Assembly (NCBI RefSeq): GCF_009707385.1
Contig: NZ_CP046115.1
Span: forward strand, 2,852,001-2,916,000
DNA length: 64,000 bases
Direction: 5' to 3'
Source: Klebsiella oxytoca
Lineage (GTDB): Bacteria; Pseudomonadota; Gammaproteobacteria; Enterobacterales; Enterobacteriaceae
Both the position numbers and the translations under genes were made by a program. Of this stretch, positions 7,803 to 17,390 are shown piece by piece; within the stretch, counting starts at the first letter, position 1, and every line of letters starts with the position of its first letter. The notes beneath the pieces are model-generated. The model did no database searches, had not been told where the DNA came from, and worked only from the letters and a program-made list of their open reading frames with translations.

Positions 7803-10800
7803 TTAACGCTTGTTGCGGTGCGTCAACAGGTAGACTGCCGGGATCACCAGCATCGACAGCAGCGGCGCGGTGATCATTCCGCCGATCATCGGCGCGGCAA
7901 TACGCTGCATCACCTCTGAACCGGTGCCGCCGCCCCACATAATTGGCAACAGACCCGCCATAATCGTCGCGACGGTCATCACTTTCGGACGCACGCGCAG
8001 CACCGCCCCTTCATGAATCGCCTCGTTGAGAACCCGCTCATCCAGCTGTCCTCGGCGTTTGGCAATCGCCTGGTTTAAATAGAGCACCATGATGACCCCA
8101 AACTCCGCCGCCACGCCGGCGAGCGCAATAAAGCCAACGGCGGCAGCCACCGACAGGTTATAGTCCAGCAGCCAGAGCAGCCAGACGCCGCCTACCAGCG
8201 AAAACGGCAAAGTGCCCATAATCAACAGCGCGTCTTTAACCCCACTGAAGGTGACGTAAAGCAGAATAAAGATAATCAGCAGGGTGAACGGCAGTACGAT
8301 TTTCAGCTTCGCCGTCGCGCGTTCCAGGTACTCATACTGCCCTGACCAAGTCAGTGAGATACCTTCCGGCAGCTTGACCTGTTTGTTGACTTCGCTCTGC
8401 ATTTCATCAACCGCGGACTTCAGGTCGCGCCCGCGAATATCCACGTAGATCCAGTCAGACAGGCGCGCATTTTCGCTTTTAAGCATCGGCGGGCCGTCGG
8501 TAATGGCGATATCCGCCAGCTCGGACAGCGCCACCTGCGCCCCGCTGCTGGTCACCACCGGCAGTTCACGCAGCTTTTGCAGCGAATCGCGCATTTCGCG
8601 CGGATAGCGAACGCTTATCGGGTAGCGTTCGCGCCCCTCAATGGTTTCGCCAATGTTATCGCCGCCGACGACGCTGGCGACTACCGACTGCAGTTCCTTC
8701 ACCGACACGCCGTAACGAGCGGCTTTCACCCGATCGATAGTGATATCAATATAGCGGCCGCCATCGAGACGTTCCGCCAGCGCCGACGTCACGCCCGGTA
8801 CGTTACGCACGATACGTTCAATTTCCCCGGCGGTTTTTTCAATCTCCGCCAGATTGTTACCGTTCACTTTGATGCCGACCGGGCTTTTGATACCGGTCGC
8901 CAGCATATCCAGGCGGTTACGAATCGGCGGTACCCAGACGTTGGCAATCCCCGGCACTTTCACCGCATTGTCCAGTTCGCTGATAAGCTTATCCATGGTC
9001 ATGCCGGGCCGCCATTGACTTTTCGGTTTGAACCTGATGGTGGTTTCCAGCATCGTCAGCGGTGCCGGGTCGGTGGCGCTCTCCGCCCGCCCGGCCTTAC
9101 CGAACACGCTTTGTACTTCAGGGATGGTCTTAATCAGACGATCGGTCTGCTGCAGCAGACGTCCGGCTTCACGGCTGGAGATCCCTGGTAGCGTGGACGG
9201 CATATACAGCAGGTCGCCTTCGTCAATTTGCGGCAAAAATTCGCTGCCGAGCTGCGCCAGCGGCCACAGCGTGGCGACCAGCAGCAGGCCTGCCGCCGCC
9301 AACGTCGCCTTCGGCCACTGCAGAACCTTATCCAGCAGCGGTTCGTAGGCGCGAATCAGCCAGCGGTTAAGGGGATTGGCGGTTTCATCGGGAATTTTTC
9401 CGCGAATAAAGTAGCCCATCAGTACTGGAACCAGCGTAATTCCAAGACCAGCGGCCACCGCCATCGACCAGGTTTTGGTGAAGGCCAGCGGCGAGAACAT
9501 CTTGCCTTCCTGCGCTTCAAGGGTGAAGACCGGGATAAACGACAGGGTGATAATCAGCAGGCTGCAAAACAGCGCGGGCCCCACTTCCGACGCCGCGTGC
9601 TGGGTTATCTGCCAGTAATCGGCGGAGGATGGCTGGCGCTCGGGATGCTCATGCCGCCACTGCTCCAGTACCTTGTGCATATTTTCAATCATCACGATCG
9701 CCGCATCGACCATCGCCCCGATGGCAATCGCAATCCCGCCGAGCGACATCATATTGGCGCTGACGCCCTGATAGTGCATCACGATAAAGGCGCCGAGGAT
9801 ACCCAGCGGCAGCGTGATCATCGCCACCAGCGCGCTGCGGAAGTGGAACAGAAATAGCGAGCAGACCACCGCAACGACGATAAACTCCTCAATAAGTTTA
9901 TGACTCAGGGTTTCGACCGAGTTTTTTATCAGCTGCGAACGGTCATAGACCGGGACAATCTCTACCCCGGCGGGCAGACTTTTTTGCACTTCCGCCAGTT
10001 TGGTCTTCACCGCATTAATCGTGGTCAGGGCGTTTTTACCCGAGCGCATAATGATAATCCCACCCGCCACTTCTCCTTCGCCGTTCAGCTCGGCGACGCC
10101 GCGCCGGATTGCCGGGCCGCGTCGCACGCTGGCGACATCGGAAAGCAGTACCGGCACGCCGCTGCGCGCAGCGATAACGACCTGATTAAAGTCCTCAATA
10201 GACTTCAGGTAGCCGGTGGTGCGCACCATATATTCGGCTTCGCCCAGCTCAAGCACCGAGCCGCCCCCTTCCTGGTTAGCGCTCTGAATCGCGCTAATCA
10301 CCTGTTCGTGAGTCACGTTCAGCGCCCGCAGCCGGTCAGGATTAAGGACAATCTGATACTCTTTCACCATCCCGCCGACGCTGGCGACCTCTGAAACATC
10401 CGCCACGGTTTTCAGTTCATATTTGAGGATCCAGTCCTGAATCGCCCGCAGGTCGCCGAGGCTATGCTGGCCGCTTTTATCAGTGAGCACATATTCAAAC
10501 ACCCAGCCGACGCCGGTGGCATCCGGGCCCAGCGAAGCTTTCGCCTCCGGCGGCAGGCTGCTCTGGATCTGACTCAGGTACTCCAGCACCCGGGAGCGCG
10601 CCCAGTAAGGGTCGGTATCGTCATCGAACAGTACGTAAACGTAGGAATCGCCGAACATGGAAAAGCCGCGCACGGTTTTTGCCCCCGGCACCGACAGCAT
10701 GGTAGTGGTTAGCGGGTAGGTCACCTGATCTTCAACAATCTGCGGCGCTTTGCCCGGATAGCTCACGCGAATAATCACCTGGGTATCGGAGAGATCCGGC

Positions 10801-10916
10801 AGCGCATCGAGCGGCGCCTGCTGTATCGACCAGACGCCCCAGGCGGCCATAATTAGCGTTGCCAACAGCACCAGCAGGCGGTTGCGCAACGACCAGCGGA
10901 TAACGGCGGCAATCAT
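7803..10916 (-). CDS. cusA: Cu(I)/Ag(I) RND efflux pump, CusA/SilA type
   Basis: A 1037-residue inner-membrane RND transporter of the heavy-metal (HME) class, close in length to E. coli CusA. The first transmembrane helix follows [11 protein letters not shown]; two large periplasmic loops and 12 membrane segments are evident. Methionines near residues 571 (LLYMPST), 622 (MLETTI) and 670 (RLDMLATG) match the three-Met metal site of CusA. The TM4 motif [13 protein letters not shown] (Asp near 404) and the later RPKVMT Lys (near 977) match the proton relay. It overlaps the cusB stop by 4 bases (ATGA), so it is translationally coupled. It pumps Cu(I)/Ag(I) through the CusCBA tripartite complex. 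Confidence 0.93.
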   Translation of the reverse strand: MIAAVIRWSLRNRLLVLLATLIMAAWGVWSIQQAPLDALPDLSDTQVIIRVSYPGKAPQIVEDQVTYPLTTTMLSVPGAKTVRGFSMFGDSYVYVLFDDDTDPYWARSRVLEYLSQIQSSLPPEAKASLGPDATGVGWVFEYVLTDKSGQHSLGDLRAIQDWILKYELKTVADVSEVASVGGMVKEYQIVLNPDRLRALNVTHEQVISAIQSANQEGGGSVLELGEAEYMVRTTGYLKSIEDFNQVVIAARSGVPVLLSDVASVRRGPAIRRGVAELNGEGEVAGGIIIMRSGKNALTTINAVKTKLAEVQKSLPAGVEIVPVYDRSQLIKNSVETLSHKLIEEFIVVAVVCSLFLFHFRSALVAMITLPLGILGAFIVMHYQGVSANMMSLGGIAIAIGAMVDAAIVMIENMHKVLEQWRHEHPERQPSSADYWQITQHAASEVGPALFCSLLIITLSFIPVFTLEAQEGKMFSPLAFTKTWSMAVAAGLGITLVPVLMGYFIRGKIPDETANPLNRWLIRAYEPLLDKVLQWPKATLAAAGLLLVATLWPLAQLGSEFLPQIDEGDLLYMPSTLPGISSREAGRLLQQTDRLIKTIPEVQSVFGKAGRAESATDPAPLTMLETTIRFKPKSQWRPGMTMDKLISELDNAVKVPGIANVWVPPIRNRLDMLATGIKSPVGIKVNGNNLAEIEKTAGEIERIVRNVPGVTSALAERLDGGRYIDITIDRVKAARYGVSVKELQSVVASVVGGDNIGETIEGRERYPISVRYPREMRDSLQKLRELPVVTSSGAQVALSELADIAITDGPPMLKSENARLSDWIYVDIRGRDLKSAVDEMQSEVNKQVKLPEGISLTWSGQYEYLERATAKLKIVLPFTLLIIFILLYVTFSGVKDALLIMGTLPFSLVGGVWLLWLLDYNLSVAAAVGFIALAGVAAEFGVIMVLYLNQAIAKRRGQLDERVLNEAIHEGAVLRVRPKVMTVATIMAGLLPIMWGGGTGSEVMQRIAAPMIGGMITAPLLSMLVIPAVYLLTHRNKR

Positions 10917-12382
10917 GGCTGCTCCTTAGCGCCGTTCATCGGCACTACAGAGGTGACGCGCGCCCCTTCGTCGGTCAGGACGAAACTAAACATGACCGAC
11001 TCCCCGGGTCGCATTTGTTGCCGCTGCTGCGAGCTAATGGCGAAGTCCATGATCATTGCCGGCCACTTCAGCTCCGGGACCGGCTGATGCGCGATGGTCA
11101 CCGCCTCATCGCTCACCGCCTTAATGACGCCATGGGCCGAGTAGCTTTTTATCTCTTCTTGCTGGCCGGCGATTTGCGGCAGCGCGCTGCGCAGGCTGGC
11201 TTCAGAGTCAATCAGGAACTGTCCAGAAGTCACCACCTTCTGGCCCTCTTCAAGCCCGGATTTAATCTCGACCAGGCCATTTTGCGTACGCCCTGCGACC
11301 ACTTCAACCGGACGGAAATAGCCCGCACCGTCAGCAATCAGCACGCGATTGCTGGCACCCGTCGCGATCAGCGCCTCTTCCGGAATGGTCAGAACCGAAT
11401 TCCTCTGGCCTGCCTCAGCCAGCTGCACGTTCAAATACATCCCTGGCCTGAGCTGATGCTGCGGATTATTCAGCACCACGCGGGCTTTTAGCGTACGAGT
11501 TGTCGCGTCGAGATCGGCAAGCAGCTCGCTGACGGTCCCCTGAAATTCGCTACCCGGCCAGCTGCTGGTGGTCGCCGTCACGGGACTGCCTACGTGCAGC
11601 AGGCTGGCCTGGCTTTGCGGATAATCAATCACTATCCATACCGGATCGAGGCTGGCCAGCTCGAACAGCGGCTGGGTAGCCGTCACCTGCGCGCCGGTAC
11701 GCACGTCCAGCTTACTGACATAGCCGTCATGAGGGGCGCGCACCGTCATACGAGTTTGTGGTTTACCGCTACGCTCGACGCTGCGGATAATCGACTCCGG
11801 CATAAACTGCAGCTGCAGACGGGCGCGGGCGGCGGCGGTCAGCCCGCTATCGCCCAGCCCCCTCACCGCCAGATACTCCTGCTGCGCCGCCGCCCACTGC
11901 GGGAGCCATAGTTCTGCCAGCGCCTCATTCTTTTTCACAAATTGCTGAGAAGCGTTAACGTAAAGTTTCTCAATCAGGCCGTTGGCCAGCGCCGGAACCG
12001 TTTCTACTTGACGCTCGTCTGCGGCGACGGTGCCAAAAGCGCTGACCGTCTGCGCCAGCGTCTGCCGGGTGACCTCGGCGGTGCGTACGCCCAGATTTTG
12101 CTGCTGACGGGCGCTAATTTGTACGCCCCCGGCATCGTCGTTCGCGCCTTCATCGGCGTAGCGCGGCACCAGCTCCATATCCATAAACGGCGATTTTCCC
12201 GGTTTATCAAAACGGGTGCCGGGGACCATCGGATCGTACCAGTACAGCACTTTGCCGCCGGGTTCCGCCTGCGCTTCGCCAGCGGAGAGCGTCGATGCAT
12301 GGCGCGTGCCCAGCCAGTATCCGCCCGCGGCGGCAAGGGCGACAGCCAGCACCACAAGGGAAAAAGCAGTTTTAAGCTTCAT
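10913..12382 (-). CDS. cusB: RND membrane-fusion protein CusB with fused C-terminal CusF domain
   Basis: A 489-residue periplasmic adaptor, notably longer than E. coli CusB (about 407). It has an N-terminal membrane anchor ([17 protein letters not shown]), then the methionine metal-capture region ([11 protein letters not shown] and [12 protein letters not shown]), followed by lipoyl, alpha-hairpin and beta-barrel adaptor domains. After about residue 400 a second module begins, [18 protein letters not shown] then [10 protein letters not shown], the His...Trp-x-x-Met-x-Met site of CusF. It therefore carries its own metallochaperone domain. It overlaps cusC by one base and cusA by four. It links the outer-membrane channel to CusA and passes metal to the pump. 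Confidence 0.92.
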   Translation of the reverse strand: MKLKTAFSLVVLAVALAAAGGYWLGTRHASTLSAGEAQAEPGGKVLYWYDPMVPGTRFDKPGKSPFMDMELVPRYADEGANDDAGGVQISARQQQNLGVRTAEVTRQTLAQTVSAFGTVAADERQVETVPALANGLIEKLYVNASQQFVKKNEALAELWLPQWAAAQQEYLAVRGLGDSGLTAAARARLQLQFMPESIIRSVERSGKPQTRMTVRAPHDGYVSKLDVRTGAQVTATQPLFELASLDPVWIVIDYPQSQASLLHVGSPVTATTSSWPGSEFQGTVSELLADLDATTRTLKARVVLNNPQHQLRPGMYLNVQLAEAGQRNSVLTIPEEALIATGASNRVLIADGAGYFRPVEVVAGRTQNGLVEIKSGLEEGQKVVTSGQFLIDSEASLRSALPQIAGQQEEIKSYSAHGVIKAVSDEAVTIAHQPVPELKWPAMIMDFAISSQQRQQMRPGESVMFSFVLTDEGARVTSVVPMNGAKEQP

Positions 12383-13629
12383 TATTTAACATCCTGTGGA
12401 ATAAGGTAGCGAATGGCGACCCACGCGTCGGCGAGGGCTTTTTCAGCATTGTTGCGGGCAATTTCTCCGCTCAGCAGGTCGCGGCGGGCAGAGAGCAGCT
12501 CCGCCAGAGCAGAGCTGCCGGCACGATACTGGGCGTTGACGAGGCTCACCTTTTTGCGCAGCAGCGGCAGAACCTCGTCCTGCTGGCGGTCATAAATGGC
12601 TTTCGCGGCGTTATATTGCGAGATCAGCTGATACTGCTGCGCCTGATGCTCGCGCATCAATAACGTCAGCCGATCGTTAGCTTCATAGCTACGTGAAACA
12701 TCGGCCGCGTGGTCTTTATCCTGACGTTTGCCCTGAAAAACGGGCATATCGACGGTAAACATGACCCCGACCATGTCGTCGTAATCATCCCCGCGCCTGG
12801 CGTAATAGACCTCGACGCCAACGTCCGGGATCGCCGCCACCGCCGACTGGCCTGATTTCGCTTTTGCCAGATCCGCCTCGCGCGCGGCCTGAATCACTTC
12901 CGGATGTAGCTTTATTCCCTCAATCAAGGCGGCTTCGTCGGCCGGCAAACGTTCAATTCGCGGCAGCGGTCCGGAGATATCCTCGACATCCTTACCGGTA
13001 AGCTGCATCAGACGCGCCTGAGCGACCTGAACATCGCGGCGGGCATTATCCTGTTCATTTTTCATGGCATTCAGCGCCAGCTGAACGTCAAGCACGCTGC
13101 CGGGACTGGCGCTGGCGCTGCTGATGCCCGCCGTCTGTACGCCGATGTGTCGGGAGGTTTCGCTAATCAACGCCTGTACCGAACGCAGCGATTTCTGCGC
13201 CACCGCCAGCGCCAGCCACGCCTGGGCGGTTTCCCGCTGTAATCGGGCGCGAATAACATCGGTACTGGCGGCTGTACGGCGCGCCTCGGCGGTTATCGAG
13301 TCGGCCTTACGTTCGCGCTTGGTGCTGCTGACATAGTCCTGCATCACGCCAACCCGTTGCATGGTCATTCCCTCGCGGGTCAGGCGTCTGGCGTTATTCC
13401 CACCCAGAGGGACGTTTTCGATACCAAATTTCAGCTTCGGATCGGGCAGCTGCATAGCGGAGTCCGCCATGTTTTTTAATGCATTAACCTGATGGTCGTT
13501 GGCGGAGAGCTCGGCAGAATAGCTTTCCGCAGCCGACAAGGCCTCAGCCAACGTTGTCGCCCAACCGTGGGTGGAAACCAGCGACAGCAAGAGCGGCAGC
13601 CCGCAGGCCGCCTTGTTTAAAATGTGCAT
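12382..13629 (-). CDS. TolC-family outer-membrane factor of the Cu/Ag efflux system
   Basis: A 415-residue outer-membrane efflux protein. The Sec signal peptide (hydrophobic LPLLLSLVS, ending GWA-T) lacks a lipobox, unlike E. coli CusC. Two OEP-type repeats are visible as long coiled-coil-prone helices (for example ADSITAEARRTA and EKALADAWVAIRYLIP). Overall it resembles CzcC-type channels of heavy-metal RND systems more than classical CusC, so I leave the symbol blank. It is downstream of cusF and overlaps cusB by one base, so it is the channel partner of this pump. Confidence 0.88.
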   Translation of the reverse strand: MHILNKAACGLPLLLSLVSTHGWATTLAEALSAAESYSAELSANDHQVNALKNMADSAMQLPDPKLKFGIENVPLGGNNARRLTREGMTMQRVGVMQDYVSSTKRERKADSITAEARRTAASTDVIRARLQRETAQAWLALAVAQKSLRSVQALISETSRHIGVQTAGISSASASPGSVLDVQLALNAMKNEQDNARRDVQVAQARLMQLTGKDVEDISGPLPRIERLPADEAALIEGIKLHPEVIQAAREADLAKAKSGQSAVAAIPDVGVEVYYARRGDDYDDMVGVMFTVDMPVFQGKRQDKDHAADVSRSYEANDRLTLLMREHQAQQYQLISQYNAAKAIYDRQQDEVLPLLRKKVSLVNAQYRAGSSALAELLSARRDLLSGEIARNNAEKALADAWVAIRYLIPQDVK

Positions 13630-13642
13630 AATGACTCCGGAG

Positions 13643-14011
13643 TTATTGCGCGGTTATAGAAACGAGCGCGTAGCCGGAATCCGTCTGGCGGAAGGTAAAA
13701 TCGACCTTTTGCCCTACCGCCAGCTTTCTCTCCTGGTTATTACCGAGCGCAAAACTCATAGTCATCGCCGGCCAGCTCAGCCGGGCTATCGGATCGTGGG
13801 CAATTACGACAGCATTATCGCGCCAGGCCTTAATCACGCCGCTGGCCGAATAAAGCGTGGCGGAATCATCCGGCTGATTCATTTCCGGCATTGCTGCCAT
13901 GCTGGACATATTATGGTGATGCATAGCGCCATCTTCAGCGCTGGCGTTAAATGAAGCGAAGGCAAAGGTCAGAAGGCTGGTAATAAGCAGAAAAATAGAG
14001 GTCGAACGCAT
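13643..14011 (-). CDS. cusF: Periplasmic Cu(I)/Ag(I)-binding protein CusF-like
   Basis: A 122-residue secreted protein with signal peptide (ending NASA-ED), a His/Met-rich linker (MHHHNMSSMAAMPEM), and a CusF-type OB-fold. The metal site is complete: the His in VVIAHDP, then Trp and two Met in SWPAMTMSF, matching E. coli CusF His36, Trp44, Met47 and Met49. It binds Cu(I) or Ag(I) in the periplasm and hands it to CusB. It lies 13 bases before the outer-membrane factor gene in the same operon. A second copy of the same domain is fused to the CusB here. Confidence 0.92.
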   Translation of the reverse strand: MRSTSIFLLITSLLTFAFASFNASAEDGAMHHHNMSSMAAMPEMNQPDDSATLYSASGVIKAWRDNAVVIAHDPIARLSWPAMTMSFALGNNQERKLAVGQKVDFTFRQTDSGYALVSITAQ

Positions 14012-14083
14012 AATAAAATCTCCGAAAAAAACATAAAGTCGCCCGCAAACCGGGCAGGTCTGATGAATGTTTTTAACGGCGTT

Positions 14084-14503
14084 TTATTCTCTGAAACGAC
14101 AGAAGCGTATTTCAGCCGGCGGACCGGTGACCGGCGGCGTGTGCCAGTCCATACGTTCAGCGCAGTTCTCCTGCTGCGGGGAAACCACTAATAGCGTGGT
14201 TTCGGAAGGAAGCGCATTTAGCTGTAAAGAAGTAGATGGGTTCGGCTGCGCGGTATCCGGATCGCAGTGCTTCTCGCAGATTGCTTTCTGGCCGACGTTT
14301 TCCATACCGGGCATGCTCATCATGCCATCGACAATATGATGAATCTGGACCTGGGATGTAACCGGCTGCTGCTGGCCGCCGTGGTGCGCGGCAACGGCCA
14401 GCTGCAGGTTGAGCAGTAACCAACAGGCGACAACAAGCCCGGCGCGGATCCGCAAACGGCGCCGGGTGACTTGTTTAAAAAATGCCTGTAGTGACCGAGT
14501 CAT
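14084..14503 (-). CDS. His/Cys/Met-rich secreted protein leading the Cu/Ag operon
   Basis: A 139-residue protein at the head of the efflux operon, 72 bases before cusF. The start could be the ATG at 14503 or a GTG at 14515; neither has a strong ribosome site. After a basic N-terminus and one hydrophobic segment (AGLVVACWLLLNLQLAVA) it has candidate soft-metal ligands: AHHGGQQ, HHIVDGMMSMPGM, ICEKHCDP, and Cys/His near the C-terminus (ENCAERMDWH). This pattern resembles DUF2946/CopL-type proteins found in copper loci. I infer a metal-binding accessory or regulatory role; the family assignment is from memory of the pattern and unverified. Confidence 0.65.
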   Translation of the reverse strand: MTRSLQAFFKQVTRRRLRIRAGLVVACWLLLNLQLAVAAHHGGQQQPVTSQVQIHHIVDGMMSMPGMENVGQKAICEKHCDPDTAQPNPSTSLQLNALPSETTLLVVSPQQENCAERMDWHTPPVTGPPAEIRFCRFRE

Positions 14504-14602
14504 AGAGATATTCACAATGAAAAGACCGCTGAATTAAATCACACTCATCAGCAGAATTAAACGATATTGCAAACAGAAAACCACAAGTTAAATAGAATGA
14601 AG

Positions 14603-14677
14603 TTTCTCTATAAATATTTACACCGTATGGCTAAATAATGATTTGACCTTCCCCCTGGGGGAAGGTGTATAGAGAAA
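14603..14677. promoter_or_regulatory. Copper-type promoter region with MerR-style 19-bp spacer
   Basis: On the plus strand TTGACC (14643-14648) and TATAGA (14668-14673) are separated by exactly 19 bases, the over-long spacing of MerR-family promoters. The spacer holds a perfect dyad, 14646-14666 (ACCTTCC...GGGAAGGT), which matches the CueR-type copper box. A perfect 10-bp inverted repeat (TTTCTCTATA at 14603-14612, TATAGAGAAA at 14668-14677) frames the region. On the minus strand TTTAGC-17-TATAGA could drive the efflux operon. No cueR or cusRS gene is in the window, so the regulator must act in trans. Confidence 0.6.
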
Positions 14678-14741
14678 GCCAATGTATTTAATAAATAGCA
14701 AAAATGTTATTTATATGTAATTTCAGAAATCAAATCTACTG

Positions 14742-15542
14742 TTATTCCAGCACTATCGTATCGCCGGTTGCCGGAGCCGAATCTGCAGACAACCACCAGC
14801 GCCCCCACGAACCAGTACAGTGACAGGCCAGCACTTTTTCCACTTTCTGCTGGTGTAAAAACTGCTTGAGGCGACGTATCTCCCAAGGGGGCGCGGTACG
14901 CAGATGAAGGCCGCCGATTATGGCGTGTATCTGGCGGACGCCGGTTATCTTTTGGCAATGGCTGATGGTGTCGATGAGTCCGCGATGCCCGCATCCGCAA
15001 ATGATAACTAATCCTCGCGGCGAGCGGTAAATCAACACGCCTTCATCGGCAATATAATCCGTCTGCTGACGCTCCCCCTCAAGAACGCCATATGCTCGCG
15101 GGTGAGCCACGTCTATCTCACCGGACCACATGAACCGTTCGCCGATTATCAGCGGCTGGCGGCTGTACTCCATGCGGTGGCGGGAATAGTCAATTTCTCG
15201 CGATAGCTTTTTGATTTTCCAGCTGCGCCCGACAGCGGTTAGCGCCGAGTAACGGCTTTGTCCGACCTGTGGATGGCAAATAATACGGCTATTATCCGGC
15301 AGCCATGACACGCCGCCGCAGTGATCGTAATGACCGTGTGAGAGCACCGTAGCGGTCAGGTCGCTTAACGAAACGCCCATCCGCCGCGCATTTTGCATAA
15401 AGCTGTCGTCAGGACCTGTATCAAATAGCACGCGGCTGGTTTCATCCTCTAAAAGCAGGCTTAAACCGGGTTTGACCTTCAGCGTGTTATCCTGTCCCTC
15501 GCCGAGGCGGTTTTCGAGCAATACCTTAACGAGTAAAGCCAT
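14742..15542 (-). CDS. MBL-fold metallohydrolase
   Basis: A 266-residue metallo-beta-lactamase-fold enzyme. The metal-binding motif SHGHYDHCGG (HxHxDH, near residue 90) and later ligands (CGCGHRGL, IIGGLHL) are all present, as in the group annotated as dihydropterin-phosphate-synthase-like MBL hydrolases. There is no signal peptide, so it is probably cytoplasmic. An additional C-terminal CHCTG motif and two further Cys residues are unusual. It is a single gene, followed at its 3' side by the copper-type promoter region that faces it. The substrate is unknown. Confidence 0.8.
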   Translation of the reverse strand: MALLVKVLLENRLGEGQDNTLKVKPGLSLLLEDETSRVLFDTGPDDSFMQNARRMGVSLSDLTATVLSHGHYDHCGGVSWLPDNSRIICHPQVGQSRYSALTAVGRSWKIKKLSREIDYSRHRMEYSRQPLIIGERFMWSGEIDVAHPRAYGVLEGERQQTDYIADEGVLIYRSPRGLVIICGCGHRGLIDTISHCQKITGVRQIHAIIGGLHLRTAPPWEIRRLKQFLHQQKVEKVLACHCTGSWGRWWLSADSAPATGDTIVLE

Positions 15543-15624
15543 TTTATTTCCATTAGCAAATAAATACCTCGTCTACTCTAACCCAAACCCGGCAGGCATG
15601 CCGTGACCAATCCTCAACTAAAAA

Positions 15625-15643
15625 CGTGACGTTGTCACTTAAA
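15625..15643. repeat. 19-bp sequence with internal palindrome, repeated inside urtB
   Basis: The palindrome GTGAC-GTT-GTCAC lies about 85-100 bases upstream of tam. The surrounding 19 bases (15625-15643) recur exactly at 38590-38608 within urtB. It may be a protein-binding site here; the second copy is in coding sequence. Confidence 0.35.
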
Positions 15644-15726
15644 GCCCGACAAAAGGCTCTCGTCCTTTGCCAGATAAACATTGCCATCTATGATGATGGG
15701 CAGGTTTCTCATAATCGGAGCGCACT

Positions 15727-16479
15727 ATGGCAGACTGGAATCCTTCCCTGTATATGAAATTTGGCGCTGAGCGCACGCGGCCCGCCGCCGAGCTTCTCTC
15801 CCGCGTCGCCCATCATCCTGTAACCCTGGCCGTTGATTTAGGCTGTGGTCCCGGCAACAGTACCGCTCTGCTACGTGATGCCTGGCCTGAAGCGACGATA
15901 ATGGGTGTTGATAACTCTCCCGCGATGCTCGAAGAGGCCGCACAGACGCTACCGGACTGCCGGTTTATCGAAGCGGATATCGCCGAATACCGCCCTGAGC
16001 GGCCGGTTGACTTAATTTACGCTAATGCATCGCTGCAATGGCTAACGAACCATCAGCGGCTATTTCCTCGTCTGATAAGCAATCTCGCGGCAAATGGCGT
16101 TCTGGCTGTGCAAATGCCCGATAACTGGCAGGAGCCTTCTCATACCCTGATGCGTCAGATCGCGGAAGAACTGGGGCACCCTGCCAGCGGGCGGCATCCT
16201 TTACCGCAGGCGCAGGAGTACTACGATATTCTGACCGCCAGCGGCTGTGAGGTGGACATCTGGCGCACAACCTACTATCACCCGCTGGCATCGCATCAGG
16301 CCATTATTGAATGGCTACAGTCCACCGGGCTGCGGCCATATTTACAACGGCTTGATGCACAACAGCGTGAAACGTTTCTTGCATGTTATCTGGAACGGCT
16401 AAAACAGCACTATCCGTTACAGTGTAACGGAAAGGTATTATTACTATTTCCGCGTCTGTTTATCGTCGCACGTCGTTAA
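15727..16479 (+). CDS. tam: Trans-aconitate 2-methyltransferase
   Basis: A 250-residue SAM-dependent methyltransferase nearly colinear with E. coli Tam: it starts [10 protein letters not shown], has SAM-binding motif [15 protein letters not shown] (near residue 38), acidic motif [21 protein letters not shown], and ends [13 protein letters not shown]. It methylates trans-aconitate, a spontaneous inhibitor formed from cis-aconitate. The ATG has GGAG 7 bases upstream. It occupies the same position near uxaB as in E. coli, but yneE is absent between them here. Confidence 0.95.
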   Translation: MADWNPSLYMKFGAERTRPAAELLSRVAHHPVTLAVDLGCGPGNSTALLRDAWPEATIMGVDNSPAMLEEAAQTLPDCRFIEADIAEYRPERPVDLIYANASLQWLTNHQRLFPRLISNLAANGVLAVQMPDNWQEPSHTLMRQIAEELGHPASGRHPLPQAQEYYDILTASGCEVDIWRTTYYHPLASHQAIIEWLQSTGLRPYLQRLDAQQRETFLACYLERLKQHYPLQCNGKVLLLFPRLFIVARR

Positions 16480-16533
16480 TCCGAGGGGAGTTGACTAGCG
16501 GCGGCGCCGTAAACCGACGCCGTATGGTCTGAT

Positions 16534-16632
16534 TTACCAGGAAAGATGATGGACCAGAGAAAGATCCCACGCGGTAGCCAACAGCGAAAGAAACATGATG
16601 ACATTTACAACCGTCTCTATGCGTTTTTCCAT
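16534..16632 (-). CDS. Small membrane protein of 32 residues
   Basis: An ATG at 16632 opens a 32-codon frame ending in TAA at 16534-16536. The ribosome site AGGAG lies 7 bases upstream (CTCAGGAGAAATAAAATG), as good as any in the window. The peptide starts MEKRIETVVN, continues with a hydrophobic segment VIMFLSLLATAW long enough to insert in the membrane, and ends LSLVHHLSW. I cannot name it. It lies in the gap between tam and an acetyltransferase gene. The strong ribosome site and one-TM profile fit the class of enterobacterial small membrane proteins. Confidence 0.6.
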   Translation of the reverse strand: MEKRIETVVNVIMFLSLLATAWDLSLVHHLSW

Positions 16633-16700
16633 TTTATTTCTCCTGAGTCGTTTCCCCAGGTTTACAGGGAAAATCTTAACAACTTCTTAATCTCAGACTG

Positions 16701-17141
16701 TCAGAGCGTCACGCGGTAACGAACATAGTCATCAGCGGGCGTAAATTCATCATAGAGACGTCGCGCCGGGTTGTCAGTCCGGGTATGCCAGTACATGCGC
16801 GACCACCCTTTCTCTTTCCCTTCCCTCTGGAGCGCCTGCATTAATGTTCTGGCGATGCCCCGCCCCCGAACCTGGGGGTCGACAAACAGATCCTCCAGAT
16901 AGCAAACAGGCGTCTTGACCCACGTTCCTTCATGGAGCACGCAAATCGCAAACCCCGCCACATTGCCATCTGCAAGGGCCACGCGGCCTAATACGGGCGA
17001 TGCGGAATCAAGCATGCGTTGCCAGGTATGTTCGGTGACGTCCGGCAGCTGCGGGCTATCGTAGAAATGGGTATAGCCTTCCCAAAGCTGTAGCCACTGC
17101 GCTTTGTCCTGCAGACTCACTTCACGAATTTCAATGACCAT
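16701..17141 (-). CDS. GNAT family N-acetyltransferase
   Basis: A 146-residue single-domain GNAT. Motif A, the acetyl-CoA pyrophosphate loop, is VDPQVRGRGIARTLM (near residues 88-102), preceded by the beta strand CYLEDLFV. It ends TRTDNPARRLYDEFTPADDYVRYRVTL, the motif-B region with the conserved Tyr. The ATG at 17141 has GGAG 8 bases upstream. The substrate is not predictable; the overall look resembles small-molecule or amine acetyltransferases. Confidence 0.8.
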   Translation of the reverse strand: MVIEIREVSLQDKAQWLQLWEGYTHFYDSPQLPDVTEHTWQRMLDSASPVLGRVALADGNVAGFAICVLHEGTWVKTPVCYLEDLFVDPQVRGRGIARTLMQALQREGKEKGWSRMYWHTRTDNPARRLYDEFTPADDYVRYRVTL

Positions 17142-17326
17142 TGGTCCAACTCCTCATTTGGATAAGCCATTATTTTCCGGTGAGATAATTTGTTCAAGCG
17201 ACCAGGACACAATTCATCGTTTTCTCACAATTGCCCTTTTTTTACTGATGGACGCCATTGGCAGGTTCTTACAGACCTGCGTGATTGGAAAAAAAAATAA
17301 GTATGTTGTAACTAATTAAGGGGCAA

Positions 17327-17356
17327 AGAGTACCCGGCTGAATGTCGGGTTACTCT
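17327..17356 (-). terminator. Terminator after uxaB
   Basis: An inverted repeat with one bulged base (AGAGTACCCG at 17327-17336, CGGGTTACTCT at 17346-17356) lies 35 bases beyond the uxaB stop, followed on the minus strand by TCTTTG. The T run is short. Confidence 0.5.
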
Positions 17357-17390
17357 TGATATCTACCGTCCAGAGGCGGGATTCAGGATA

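Noticed and set aside
8577..12409. Long plus-strand open frames opposite cusA and cusB
   Set aside because: They are antisense frames produced by GC-rich codon bias, with no ribosome sites or recognisable domains.
14516..14741. CusR-type box for the efflux operon
   Set aside because: No AAAATGACAA..TTGTCATTTT-like repeat; the visible dyad is of the MerR/CueR type.
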